NCBI RefSeq assembly: GCF_011682235.2 | Contig: NZ_CP076718.1 | Span: forward strand, 803,758-867,757 | DNA: 64,000 nt | Direction of reading: 5' to 3' | From: Rhodocaloribacter litoris | GTDB taxonomy: Bacteria > Bacteroidota > Rhodothermia > Rhodothermales > ISCAR-4553 | In this document: positions 41,747-49,667 of the stretch, in pieces | Position numbering within the stretch: position 1 is the stretch's first letter | Layout of the letters: every line of letters begins with the position of its first letter | Notes under the pieces: model-generated | What the model saw: only the letters and a program-made list of their open reading frames with translations | The model's database searches: none | Told to the model about the DNA's origin: nothing | Translations under genes and position numbers: made by a program

Positions 41747-42589
41747 ATGGGAGCTTTCGGAGACTTTTCCCGGATCAACACGAACATCCAGGCGCTCGAT
41801 GCGCTGCGTCGCTTCCAGCTCACCAACCAGAACCTGGGTGACCGCCAGCTGCGCCTGGCCACCGGCAAGCGGATCAACCGCGCCGAAGACGACTCGGCCG
41901 GCTTCCACATCGCAAAAAAGCTGGAAGCGCGCGTGCGCGGCCAGGCCCAGGCCCTCGCCAACATCGGCGACGCCAAGAGCATGCTGACGGTGGCCGAAGG
42001 CAGTCTGGGGACCATCATGGAGATCCTTCAGACGATGAAGGAGAAGGTCGTCCAGGCCGCCAACGACACGATGGGCACCGACGAGCGAACCGCCATCAAG
42101 AACCAGCTGGACGCCCTCTCGGCAGAAATCGATGAAATCGTCGGCGACACCACCTTCAACGGCACGTCGCTCTTTTCCGCAAGCGCACAGACGAGCTTCA
42201 CGTTCCAGGTCAATGCCGAGCAGGGCGACACGTTCTCGGTCACCCTCGCCACGTTGTCGGCCTCGAATCTCAGTGTGGCTATCGGCGATCTCACTGTCGC
42301 CAGTGCGGCAAGTGCCGGTGCCACCCTCGCTCGGATTGACACGGCCATCACCACGATCGCGAACGTGCTGGCCAACATCGGTGATAGCCAGAAGCGGCTG
42401 ACCTTCAAGCAGGACGCCCTCTCGACCGCCATCACGAACTACGAGGCCGCCCGCAGCCGCATCGAGGACGCCGACTTCGCCAAGGAGCAGATGGAGATCG
42501 TCAAGCTGCAGATCCTGCAGCAGACCGGGATCGCCTCGCTCGCACAGGCCAATTCCGGGCCGCAGGCCATCCTCCAGCTGCTCCAGTAA
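41747..42589 (+). CDS. Flagellin (copy 1)
   Basis: 280 residues, with only the conserved D0 and D1 parts, as in compact flagellins. N-terminus DFSRINTNIQALDALRRFQLTNQNLGDRQLRLATGKRINRAEDDSAGFHIAKKLEARVRG and C-terminus AARSRIEDADFAKEQMEIVKLQILQQTGIASLAQANSGPQAILQLLQ. No domain 2/3, so the filament surface is small. Most of the central and C-terminal coding sequence is base-for-base identical to copy 2 at 42806-43642. Unlike copy 2 it has no strong ribosome site, so it may be the minor filament subunit (inference). The ATG at 41747 is the family start. Confidence 0.95.
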   Translation: MGAFGDFSRINTNIQALDALRRFQLTNQNLGDRQLRLATGKRINRAEDDSAGFHIAKKLEARVRGQAQALANIGDAKSMLTVAEGSLGTIMEILQTMKEKVVQAANDTMGTDERTAIKNQLDALSAEIDEIVGDTTFNGTSLFSASAQTSFTFQVNAEQGDTFSVTLATLSASNLSVAIGDLTVASAASAGATLARIDTAITTIANVLANIGDSQKRLTFKQDALSTAITNYEAARSRIEDADFAKEQMEIVKLQILQQTGIASLAQANSGPQAILQLLQ

Positions 42590-42631
42590 CCGGCTCCGGC
42601 GCGGTTTCTGACCAAAATTTTCCGGAAAGCT

Positions 42632-42658
42632 TAAGAAAGCTTTTCATTCTGCCGAAAA
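42632..42658 (+). promoter_or_regulatory. Sigma-28-like promoter of the second flagellin gene
   Basis: TTAAG with TAAG at 42632-42635, 15 bases, then GCCGAAAA (42651-42658), which differs from GCCGATAA at one position. The flagellin ATG is 147 bases downstream, leaving a long untranslated leader. Confidence 0.65.
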
Positions 42659-42665
42659 AAGAGAC

Positions 42666-42745
42666 TGTGCTCGCCGGCATGTCTTCAGGCTGCCGGCAGG
42701 CACAAAAAAGAGGCGCGGAACCGTGCTGCCACACCGTCCCGCGCC
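42666..42745 (+). promoter_or_regulatory. Structured 5' leader of the second flagellin mRNA
   Basis: Hairpin 1: TGTGCTCGCCGGCA (42666-42679) pairs with TGCCGGCAGGCACA (42691-42704) over 14 positions with one mismatch and one G-U; it would begin at about +1 of the sigma-28 transcript. Hairpin 2: GGCGCGG (42712-42718) pairs with CCGCGCC (42739-42745), with an inner GTG/CAC. The ribosome site AAGGAGGAA follows in a single-stranded AT-rich part. A 5' stem-loop of this kind could stabilise an abundant mRNA (inference). Confidence 0.5.
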
Positions 42746-42805
42746 AGAGATCCCCCTCAGTGCCTGTTTGAAACCCTACACCAGACTACCCAAGGAGGAA
42801 ATATT

Positions 42806-43642
42806 ATGGCTTTTGGAGATCTGACCCGGATCAACACGAACATCCAGGCCATGGACTCGCTGCGTCAGTTTCAGCTGACGAACGAGCACCTGGGCCTGCG
42901 CCAGCTGCGCCTGGCTACGGGCAAGCGCATAAATCGTGCCGAAGACGACTCGGCCGGGTACAACATCGCCCGGAAACTGGAGGCCCGCATCCGCGGCCAG
43001 GCCCAGGCCCTCGCCAACATCGGCGACGCCAAGAGCATGCTGACGGTGGCCGAAGGCAGCCTGGGCAGCATCATGAATATCCTTCAGACGATGAAGGAAA
43101 AGACGGTCCAGGCCGCCAATGACTCGATGGGCACCGACGAGCGAACCGCCATCAAGAACCAGCTGGACGCCCTCTCGGCAGAAATCACCGACATCCTCGG
43201 CGACACCACCTTCAACGGCACGTCGCTCTTTTCCGCAAGCGCACAGACGAGCTTCACGTTCCAGGTCAATGCCGAGCAGGGCGACACGTTCTCGGTCACC
43301 CTCGCCACGTTGTCGGCCTCGAATCTCAGTGTGGGTAGCAGCGATCTCACTGTCGCCAGTGCGGCAAGTGCCGGTGCCACCCTCGCTCGGATTGACACGG
43401 CCATCACCACGATCGCGAACGTGCTGGCCAACATCGGTGATAGCCAGAAGCGGCTGACCTTCAAGCAGGACGCCCTCTCGACCGCCATCACGAACTACGA
43501 GTCGGCCCGCAGCCGCATCGAGGACGCCGACTTCGCCAAGGAGCAGATGGAGATCGTCAAGCTGCAGATCCTGCAGCAGACCGGGATCGCCTCGCTCGCG
43601 CAGGCCAACGCCGCGCCGCAGTCGGTGCTGTCGCTGTTCTAA
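42806..43642 (+). CDS. Flagellin (copy 2)
   Basis: 278 residues, again only D0/D1. Starts MAFGDLTRINTNIQAMDSLRQFQLTNEHLG and ends EIVKLQILQQTGIASLAQANAAPQSVLSLF. The ribosome site AAGGAGGAAATATT just before the ATG is the strongest in the window, so this is likely the main filament protein. Its N-terminal third differs from copy 1 at synonymous positions, while 43196-43610 is almost identical in DNA. The codons in the shared segment (AGT, ACT, GCT, GTC mixed) are more T-rich than in neighbouring genes. A sigma-28-like promoter and a structured leader precede it. Confidence 0.96.
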   Translation: MAFGDLTRINTNIQAMDSLRQFQLTNEHLGLRQLRLATGKRINRAEDDSAGYNIARKLEARIRGQAQALANIGDAKSMLTVAEGSLGSIMNILQTMKEKTVQAANDSMGTDERTAIKNQLDALSAEITDILGDTTFNGTSLFSASAQTSFTFQVNAEQGDTFSVTLATLSASNLSVGSSDLTVASAASAGATLARIDTAITTIANVLANIGDSQKRLTFKQDALSTAITNYESARSRIEDADFAKEQMEIVKLQILQQTGIASLAQANAAPQSVLSLF

Positions 43643-43652
43643 GGCAACAAAA

Positions 43653-43779
43653 AACCCACGCCATGGGAACGGTTCTGGCATAGCTCCCGTGGGGTCAGGA
43701 AGGAAGTGGCGAGCCTTCCGGCAACAGCCTCTCCGCAGCGGCGGGGAGGCTGTTTGCTTTCCCCCCCATGGCGTGGGTT
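43653..43779. terminator. Large inverted-repeat structure between flagellin 2 and the convergent glycosyltransferase
   Basis: Outer arms AACCCACGCCATGGG (43653-43667) and CCCATGGCGTGGGTT (43765-43779) are perfect 15-bp complements. Inside are GGAAGG/CCTTCC (about 43698-43719) and a strong hairpin, AACAGCCTC-T-CCGC (43723-43736) with GCGG-G-GAGGCTGTT (43741-43754), loop AGCG, followed by TGCTTT. On the minus strand the outer stem is followed by TTTTTTG, so the element can stop transcription from both sides. Confidence 0.7.
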
Positions 43780-43814
43780 AATGGGCACAAAAGTCGCAAA
43801 GCCCGCCCGTATGA

Positions 43815-44996
43815 TCAGGCGGCCCCGCGTCGCTCCGCATAGACGATGCCCAGCTTCAGGGAAGCGATCAGGGCCTTGATGGCCTTCGCTCCGTATTCTT
43901 TCTTTTCCCGCAGCGCCTGGAAGGCCCGTGCATGGTCCCCCAGGCCGCTCCGGGCACACAGCACCCCCAGGATGCGCAGCAACTCGTCCGGGTTCAACAC
44001 GAAGCGTACGGCGGTTCCGGCGGCCTCGTTCAGGTTATAGGCTTCGAGCAGCATCAGCATGCCGTCGCCGGGTTTTTGTGCAGCCAGCAACGCCAGCCCG
44101 GTGGTGTAGTAGGCGATCGGCTCCCGGCGGTCGAGTGTGAGCATCTCGTTGGCATGCACCAGAGCCGCCGGGATGTTGTTCAGCTTGAGGGCGGCCTGGG
44201 CCGCCAGGAGATGGGTGTAAAAGGCATTCTGAGGCAATAGCAGGCGGTAATCCAGCTCTCCGGTGATGTCGACGACATCCTGGTATTGCTTGAGAATGAA
44301 ATAGGCCACGGCAAGCTGGTAGCCGTAGTAAGCCCGATATTTTGCCGAGCGCGGCCGCGTGTACTCCGCCTTGAGTAGTTCGATCCGCGGCGTATACTTC
44401 TGCACCATTCCTTCCGCCGAAAGGGCATAGCCGGTGTGGATGATTTCGGCCTCGACGCGGACGAGCTTCCGGCCGGTGCGCTCCATGTAGGCGAGGAGCT
44501 TCTCCTGTACCTGATGGTGCACGCGCCCTTCGTAGCGGATCTGTGGGTCGTTGCGGAAGATGCGCTCCTGCCACACCCGGTCGGCCGCCATGATCTGCCC
44601 CTCGGGCAGCAGGTTACGCACCAGCAGTTGTGCCGCGGCAACCTCCGGATGGCGGATGATTTTTCGTATACGCTGCCAGTGACGATCGTCCGGCAGGTAC
44701 TCGTCGCCGTCGAGGACCAGGATGAAGTCCCCGCCGGCCTTGTCGAAGGTATAGTTGCGGGCGACGGCGAAGGAACCGGGCCATTCGATCTCCTCGAAAA
44801 CGTCTGCATAGCGCCGGGCGATCTCCTGCGTTCCGTCGGTCGAGCCGGTGTCGATGACCACGATCTCGTCCACATGAGGCCGGGCGAGGGAGAGACACCG
44901 CTCCAGGTTCTCCGCCTCGTTCTTGACCATCATACTGAGGGAAAGGGACGGCTCTCGTTTGCGCCTGCGGGCGATCTTTCTTGCTGCTCGGGCCAT
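43815..44996 (-). CDS. Glycosyltransferase family 2 with TPR-like C-terminus; candidate flagellin glycosyltransferase
   Basis: 393 residues. The GT-A domain (15-230) has LSLSMMVKNEAENLERCLSLARPHVDEIVVIDTGSTDGTQEIARRYADVF, the metal site FILVLDGDEYL and RNYTFDKAGGDF, as in the SunS-like/TPR family of peptide and protein glycosyltransferases. The C-terminal 160 residues are TPR-like helices (AYYGYQLAVAYFILKQYQDVVDI, AAQAALKLNNIPAALVHANEML). It starts next to fliS and ends against the flagellins. Position and architecture suggest O-glycosylation of flagellin Ser/Thr; this is inference. Confidence 0.82.
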   Translation of the reverse strand: MARAARKIARRRKREPSLSLSMMVKNEAENLERCLSLARPHVDEIVVIDTGSTDGTQEIARRYADVFEEIEWPGSFAVARNYTFDKAGGDFILVLDGDEYLPDDRHWQRIRKIIRHPEVAAAQLLVRNLLPEGQIMAADRVWQERIFRNDPQIRYEGRVHHQVQEKLLAYMERTGRKLVRVEAEIIHTGYALSAEGMVQKYTPRIELLKAEYTRPRSAKYRAYYGYQLAVAYFILKQYQDVVDITGELDYRLLLPQNAFYTHLLAAQAALKLNNIPAALVHANEMLTLDRREPIAYYTTGLALLAAQKPGDGMLMLLEAYNLNEAAGTAVRFVLNPDELLRILGVLCARSGLGDHARAFQALREKKEYGAKAIKALIASLKLGIVYAERRGAA

Positions 44997-45417
44997 GGGT
45001 CTTCATTCGCTGTCGCACCTGCGATGGACGACTGCCCGGGAAAACGCGTACCGGCGTTCGAACGAACGGGCAGCCGCCGGAGGGCGAGGGCAATGCTTCG
45101 GTTCAGCCCGGACCTGCCGGAAACATGCCAATCCGAACGGCCGGCTGCGCCTCGTTGCGGCCGGCGGGTTCCCCGGAGACGCTTGCCGGGTACCGCCGGT
45201 GCATTTTTCGGGGCTTAAGACCGGATCCGGCCCTGCCGATACAAGGGGCGTACCCTGTTTCACCCCGACACTCCGGTGCCGGAAAAGGTGTCCTTCCCCG
45301 GAAAATCCTTCCATCCGGGCCACGTCCCGGGCGGCAGGGGCTACCGGGTTGCCCGCCTGCTTTCGGCACGTCCCTTGTCTCCCCGCCTTCTCAACCATCC
45401 AAGCGAGAGTAACAGCC
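44997..45417. other. Intergenic region between glycosyltransferase and fliS
   Basis: 421 bp with no credible gene; the ORFs in it lack ribosome sites and homology. It has GC-rich, Gly/Pro/Arg-type sequence. It must hold the glycosyltransferase promoter (minus strand), and contains the sigma-28-like promoter at 45216-45242 for fliS, with an untranslated leader of about 170 bases. GTAACAGCC ending in AGCGAGAG precedes the fliS ATG. Confidence 0.6.
45216..45242 (+). promoter_or_regulatory. Sigma-28-like promoter of fliS-fliD
   Basis: TTAAG with TAAG at 45216-45219, exactly 15 bases, then GCCGATAC (45235-45242), seven of eight matches to GCCGATAA. Same spacing as the second flagellin promoter. 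The best match of the four in the window. Confidence 0.65.
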
Positions 45418-45738
45418 ATGCACACCGCGCTCCGCATGCGTCAGTACCAGCAGCAGGCCATCATGACGGCATCGCCGGAACAGCTCATTGCGAAACTGTA
45501 TGACCTGGGCATTGCAGCCTGCCACCGGCAGGATCGGGCCAAGCTGCGGGCGGTCCTCAAGGAACTGATCGGGAGCCTGAACTTCGAGAAGGGCGGCGAC
45601 ATCGCACAGGGACTCTACAACATCTACGAATTCTGCCTCCGTGAGAGCATCAGCGGAGACCTCAACCTGATTCAGGAACTGCTCGACGAACTGCGCACCG
45701 TCTGGAAAGAGGCCGTGATCGGCCGGCAGGCAGCCTGA
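45418..45738 (+). CDS. fliS: Flagellin export chaperone FliS
   Basis: 106 residues. RMRQYQQQAIMTASPEQLIAKLYDLGIAACHRQDR is the N-terminal part that forms the flagellin groove, and LIGSLNFEKGGDIAQGLYNIYEFCLRESISGDLNLIQELLDELRTVWKEAV completes the FliS bundle. FliS binds unfolded flagellin and takes it to the export gate. The ATG at 45418 is chosen; the open frame upstream is unrelated. 53 bp from fliD. Confidence 0.92.
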   Translation: MHTALRMRQYQQQAIMTASPEQLIAKLYDLGIAACHRQDRAKLRAVLKELIGSLNFEKGGDIAQGLYNIYEFCLRESISGDLNLIQELLDELRTVWKEAVIGRQAA

Positions 45739-45791
45739 CGTTCTGCGGTCCGGCGTGGCACGTTTTCCTTCACCCCAACCGGTTCTACCCC

Positions 45792-47273
45792 ATGGTCAGC
45801 GCGCTGTTTGAAAGCCTCAAGGCGAACGATCCGTACGAGCTGCTCATCAGCCAGATCTTGCAGATCGAGAGCCAGCCCAGGCGTGACCTCGAGCTCAAGC
45901 GCTCGACGCAGGAGCGCATGAAAAAGGCGCTCGACGATCTGGACAGCAACGTTTCCGCGCTGCACACGCTGCTGACTTCCTTCACGGACACGCTCTCGAA
46001 TCCGTTCGGGGCCCGCACGGCAACGCTCCCGGACACGACCTCCTTCACCGTCACCGCGAGCGACGACGCCCCGCCCGGAAGCCACACGTTGCAGGTGCAT
46101 CGCCTGGCCTCGACCGACACGCGCCTGAGCAAGCAGTTCACCAGCAGCGGTACGTCCCTGCGGAGCTTCTTCGACACCTATGGCGCGCAGACCTTCGAGA
46201 TCAGCGTTGCCAGCCCGACCGACGCCGACCCCAACAACCGGGTCGCCATCTCTGTGATGGTCAATCCGACCGGCACGACCGATGACGACATCCTCGACGA
46301 GATTGCCACAGCCATCAAAACGGCGATGGATGACGCGGTCGACAGCGGCCTCATCAAGTCTACGGAGGCCGGCAGCGCCTCCGTCGTCAAGGAAACCAGC
46401 GATACGTCGCGCCTGACGCTGCGCAGCGGGCAAACCGGCTACGCCAACCGCCTCGAGTTCACGGACTCGGCCGACGGGCTCCTGACCCTCCTCGAAGTCA
46501 ACAAGAACGAGGTGGCCTCGGGCACCGGGGGGGGCCAGGTAACCCGCGTCGGTACCGGCGAAACCGACTCGGACCTCAACGCCAAGTTCACGCTGGACGG
46601 GCTGACCCTCTACCGGAGCACCAACCAGGTCACCGACGCACTCGACGGCCTGACCCTCACCCTGAAGCAGGCCGGCGACCCGGTCGACTTCTCGGTCGGA
46701 TCGGACACCGAGGGCATCAAAGGCCAGATCAAGGACTTCATTGCCAAGTACAACGCCGTCCTGAACCTCATCAACAGCAAAACCCAGGTCGACGGCGACC
46801 TGGACATCCGCGCCGACTTCGCGGGGGACTCCCTGCTGACCGGCCTGCGTTTCGGGATGCGGAGCGAGATCGCCCGCCAGGTCTCGGGCCAGCCGGCCGG
46901 CGCTCCTACCCTGCTGGCCCAGATCGGCATCGAGACGAACGAGGATGGCACGCTCGTTCTGAAAGACGAGGAGAAGCTCACCGAAGCTCTCGAAGAGAAT
47001 CCCGAGGCCGTCCAGAACCTCTTCGCCGGCAGCGACGGCGTGGCGACGCGCCTCAAGACCCGCCTGGATGCCTACCTGGGAGCCGACGGGCTCATCGACA
47101 ACCGGATCGACTCCATCGAGCAACGGATCCTCCGCCTCGACGGCCAGATCAAGGACTTCGACGAGCGGCTGGCCCTGCGGGAACAGCAGCTGCGCGAACA
47201 GTTTGCCAAGCTGCAGGAAGCCATTGCCCTCTTCCAGGGACAGCAGCAATTCCTCGGCGGCCTCTTCGGCTAA
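45792..47273 (+). CDS. fliD: Flagellar filament cap protein FliD
   Basis: 493 residues. N-terminal SALFESLKANDPYELLISQILQIESQPRRDLELKR and the strand-rich FTVTASDDAPPGSHTLQVHRLASTDTRLSKQF are characteristic of FliD domain 1, and the C-terminal QIKDFDERLALREQQLREQFAKLQEAIALFQGQQQFLGGLFG is its D0 helix with the final LxxLF-type motif. FliD caps the filament and folds flagellin at the tip. Middle length (about 280 residues of D2/D3) is normal. Confidence 0.94.
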   Translation: MVSALFESLKANDPYELLISQILQIESQPRRDLELKRSTQERMKKALDDLDSNVSALHTLLTSFTDTLSNPFGARTATLPDTTSFTVTASDDAPPGSHTLQVHRLASTDTRLSKQFTSSGTSLRSFFDTYGAQTFEISVASPTDADPNNRVAISVMVNPTGTTDDDILDEIATAIKTAMDDAVDSGLIKSTEAGSASVVKETSDTSRLTLRSGQTGYANRLEFTDSADGLLTLLEVNKNEVASGTGGGQVTRVGTGETDSDLNAKFTLDGLTLYRSTNQVTDALDGLTLTLKQAGDPVDFSVGSDTEGIKGQIKDFIAKYNAVLNLINSKTQVDGDLDIRADFAGDSLLTGLRFGMRSEIARQVSGQPAGAPTLLAQIGIETNEDGTLVLKDEEKLTEALEENPEAVQNLFAGSDGVATRLKTRLDAYLGADGLIDNRIDSIEQRILRLDGQIKDFDERLALREQQLREQFAKLQEAIALFQGQQQFLGGLFG

Positions 47274-47333
47274 TCCACCCGTGCAGTGTGGCACGGCATT
47301 TGAGCCGTTCCCCCACAAACCCGTGCCATCGCC

Positions 47334-47669
47334 ATGCAAACCGACTTGCTCCACGCCATCTATGCAACGGGAGACCGGATGTACCAGGCCCTCCAGGACG
47401 ACGACCTGGAGGCCTTCTACACCCTGCTGGCGGAGCGAGCCGGCCTGATCGAACAACTGGCGGCGGCCCCCCGACCCGTAAACCCGACCCGGGACCGACT
47501 GGCCGAGGCCTTCAAACAACAGCAACGTCGCCTCGAGGCCGCCCTCGCCCGGGAAGAAAACCGGCTCCGGGAAGCCCTCGGCGAAGTAACCCGGAGCCGC
47601 CAGGCACACCGGCAGTACCGCCAGCAGCCGGTCGTGCGCTCCCTCCTGAACAAAAACCTGCAGGGCTAG
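47334..47669 (+). CDS. FliT-like flagellar chaperone
   Basis: 111 residues of nearly continuous helix. It has MYQALQDDDLEAFYTLLAERAGLIEQLAAA and KQQQRRLEAALAREENRLREALGEVTRSRQAHRQYRQQP, a layout like FliT, the chaperone of the cap protein FliD. Identity in the FliT family is low, so the assignment rests on size, helicity and position just after fliD (60 bp). An imperfect sigma-54-like string (TGGCACG-N4-TTGAG) lies at 47288-47304 but lacks the -12 GC. Confidence 0.6.
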   Translation: MQTDLLHAIYATGDRMYQALQDDDLEAFYTLLAERAGLIEQLAAAPRPVNPTRDRLAEAFKQQQRRLEAALAREENRLREALGEVTRSRQAHRQYRQQPVVRSLLNKNLQG

Positions 47670-47771
47670 TTTGTATGGCTATCACGCCGCCCTGCACACC
47701 GCTGCCCGTCGAAACCATGGCCTACATCAGCCGTCGAGCCGCGTAACCGGTAGCACCAACCTGATCCCACG

Positions 47772-48173
47772 ATGGACATCCGCAACGCCACCCCGGGCCT
47801 GAACGGTACCACGCCCCTGCAGCCCGCTTCCCCCCACGAAACGGGAAAGCCGGAACCGAACGTGCGCCCCGCACCGCTCGACCGCGCCTCCACCGCCTCC
47901 CCCGGCGACCGGCTGGACCTCTCCCCCGAGGTACAGGCACGCCTGGAGGTGCAGCGCAACCCCGAGACCCTCTTCGCGCGCAAGGCCCTCAACGAACTGC
48001 CGGGGCTGAGCCAGGAACGCCTGGAAACCATCAAAAGCCGCCTGGAAGAAGGGTATTACAGCCTCCCGAAGGTGCTGTCCGTCATCGCCGACCGGGTAGC
48101 CGATGAGCTGTCGGGCGACCTGCACGCCAAGGCCGGGCTACACACCGGCTCTCCCGGTGAGCACGACGGCTAG
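47772..48173 (+). CDS. flgM: FlgM-like anti-sigma-28 factor
   Basis: 133 residues. The disordered N-terminal half is Pro/Gly-rich; the C-terminal half has DRLDLSPEVQ and, about residues 75-115, LNELPGLSQERLETIKSRLEEGYYSLPKVLSVIADRVADEL, which matches the FlgM helical region that binds sigma-28. FlgM holds FliA inactive until the hook is finished and it is exported. Its stop codon overlaps that of the convergent regulator gene (CTAG). Its presence supports the sigma-28 promoters found nearby. Confidence 0.8.
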   Translation: MDIRNATPGLNGTTPLQPASPHETGKPEPNVRPAPLDRASTASPGDRLDLSPEVQARLEVQRNPETLFARKALNELPGLSQERLETIKSRLEEGYYSLPKVLSVIADRVADELSGDLHAKAGLHTGSPGEHDG

Positions 48174-49549
48174 ATGTACCCCTCCTCCCGGTACTTACGG
48201 AGCTTGTTACGAATGGTGCGGGCACTGATGCCCAGCCGCTCCGCCGCCATCTGCTGGTTGTTGCCCGTCTCCGAGAGCGTCTGCAGAATCATATAACGCT
48301 CCATATCCTCGATCGTCTGCAGCGTATCCGGCGGCCGCTCTCCCGCCCCGGCCTCAAGGTTCTCCGAGAAGAACTCGTCGAAGACGTGCTCCACCGCAAT
48401 CGTCTCCTCGTCACCGCTGAGCACCACACCCCGGTGCACCAGGTTCTCCAGCTGCCGCACGTTGCCGGGCCAGTGATAAGCCTTGAAACGATCGAGCAAC
48501 TCCTTTGAAAGGGTCTTCTCCGGCAGTTCGTAGATCTCGCAGTATTTTTTGACGAAGTGCCGTGCCAGCAGCGGGACGTCGCTGCTACGCTCCCGCAACG
48601 GCGGCACCGAGAGGGGAAAAACGGCGAGGCGATGGTACAGGTCTTCCCGGAAGACGCCTTCGCTGATGGCCTCGCTCAGGTCCCGGTTGCTCGTGGCGAT
48701 GACCCGCACGTCCACCTTTTGCGTCTCGGTGGAACCCACCTTCTGGAACTCGTGCTCTTGCAGCACCCGCAGCAGCTTGGCCTGCACGGGCAGGTCGATC
48801 TCGGTGATTTCGTCGAGCAGGAGGGTGCCGCCGTCGGCGCGCTCGAAGGCTCCCGTCATGTCGTCGATGGCGCCGGTAAAGGCTCCCTTGCGATGGCCGA
48901 AGAGGTGGCTTTCGACCAGCTCGCGCGGCAGGTTGGCACAGTTGATGGTCACGTAGGGCCCGCCGGCCCGGTCGCTGATCTGGTGGATCAGGCGTGCGAG
49001 CACTTCCTTGCCGGTACCACTTTCGCCCTGGATGAAGACGGGGGCTCGGTTCCGGGCCACCCGGGGCAGCATGGCTTTGAGCCGTTTGATGCTCGGGGCC
49101 TCGCCAATGTACTCCACGGTCGCCCCTTTCGCCCGGCCTGCCGGCTTCGCCCGGGGCCGCTTCGTCTCGGGAGCAGGCACCGGCGCCGCCAGGGAGGCCT
49201 TCACCCGTTCGACCAGGTCGGCCGTGGTGAAAGGCTTCGGGATGTAGTCGAAGGCGCCGTGTTGCATGGTGCGCACGGCATGCTGCACGTTGGCATGCGC
49301 CGTGATCATGATGACCCGGGTCGAAGGATACTCCTGGCGGATGTGGGCCAGCAGCTCCAGCCCGTCCATGTCCGGCATCATGAAGTCGGTCACCACCAGA
49401 TCGAACGCCTGCTCCTTGAGCAGTTCCATGGCCTGCAGGGCGTTGGAACAACTGACCACCTGCATGCCGTGCCGGGCAAAAAGACGCTCAAAAAGGTTGT
49501 GGAGAAGCTGCTCGTCGTCGACGAAGAGGATGCGCGGTTGCCGATCCAT
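48170..49549 (-). CDS. Sigma-54-dependent response regulator (NtrC family), probable flagellar activator
   Basis: 459 residues in three domains. Receiver (1-125) with the phospho-Asp55 (LVVTDFMMP), Asp11-Asp12 and Lys in PKPF. AAA+ sigma-54 activation domain (about 155-390): Walker A GESGTGKEV, GAFTGA loop, Walker B TLLLDEITEID. Fis-type helix-turn-helix (about 425-459) with QQMAAERLGISARTIRNKLRKYR. The GAFTGA motif shows it contacts sigma-54. Next to the kinase gene and flanked by flagellar operons with -24/-12 promoters, it is likely the FlgR/FleR-type master regulator. The ATG at 49549 is chosen over a frame that extends 58 codons upstream. Confidence 0.9.
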   Translation of the reverse strand: MDRQPRILFVDDEQLLHNLFERLFARHGMQVVSCSNALQAMELLKEQAFDLVVTDFMMPDMDGLELLAHIRQEYPSTRVIMITAHANVQHAVRTMQHGAFDYIPKPFTTADLVERVKASLAAPVPAPETKRPRAKPAGRAKGATVEYIGEAPSIKRLKAMLPRVARNRAPVFIQGESGTGKEVLARLIHQISDRAGGPYVTINCANLPRELVESHLFGHRKGAFTGAIDDMTGAFERADGGTLLLDEITEIDLPVQAKLLRVLQEHEFQKVGSTETQKVDVRVIATSNRDLSEAISEGVFREDLYHRLAVFPLSVPPLRERSSDVPLLARHFVKKYCEIYELPEKTLSKELLDRFKAYHWPGNVRQLENLVHRGVVLSGDEETIAVEHVFDEFFSENLEAGAGERPPDTLQTIEDMERYMILQTLSETGNNQQMAAERLGISARTIRNKLRKYREEGYI

Positions 49550-49667
49550 GGGGCTTGCGTGGATACGTCCGAACGATCGTGGCGCGACGCCGGGGTCGCA
49601 GCCTAAATATAAGACGTAATCCGGCCTCTGCCACGCCTGCCGTCCCTGCCCCGGTTCAATTTCCCGA

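Noticed and set aside
43690-43715. SRP RNA-like string GGGTCAGGAAGGAAG
   Set aside because: The order resembles the 4.5S apical loop, but the TCC that should close the GGAA tetraloop is missing and the segment pairs instead with CCTTCC downstream as part of the inverted-repeat structure.
47288-47304. Sigma-54-like string TGGCACG-N4-TTGAG before the fliT-like gene
   Set aside because: The essential -12 GC is GA; the same near-match (TGGCACG with CCTTC) occurs before fliD without function apparent.
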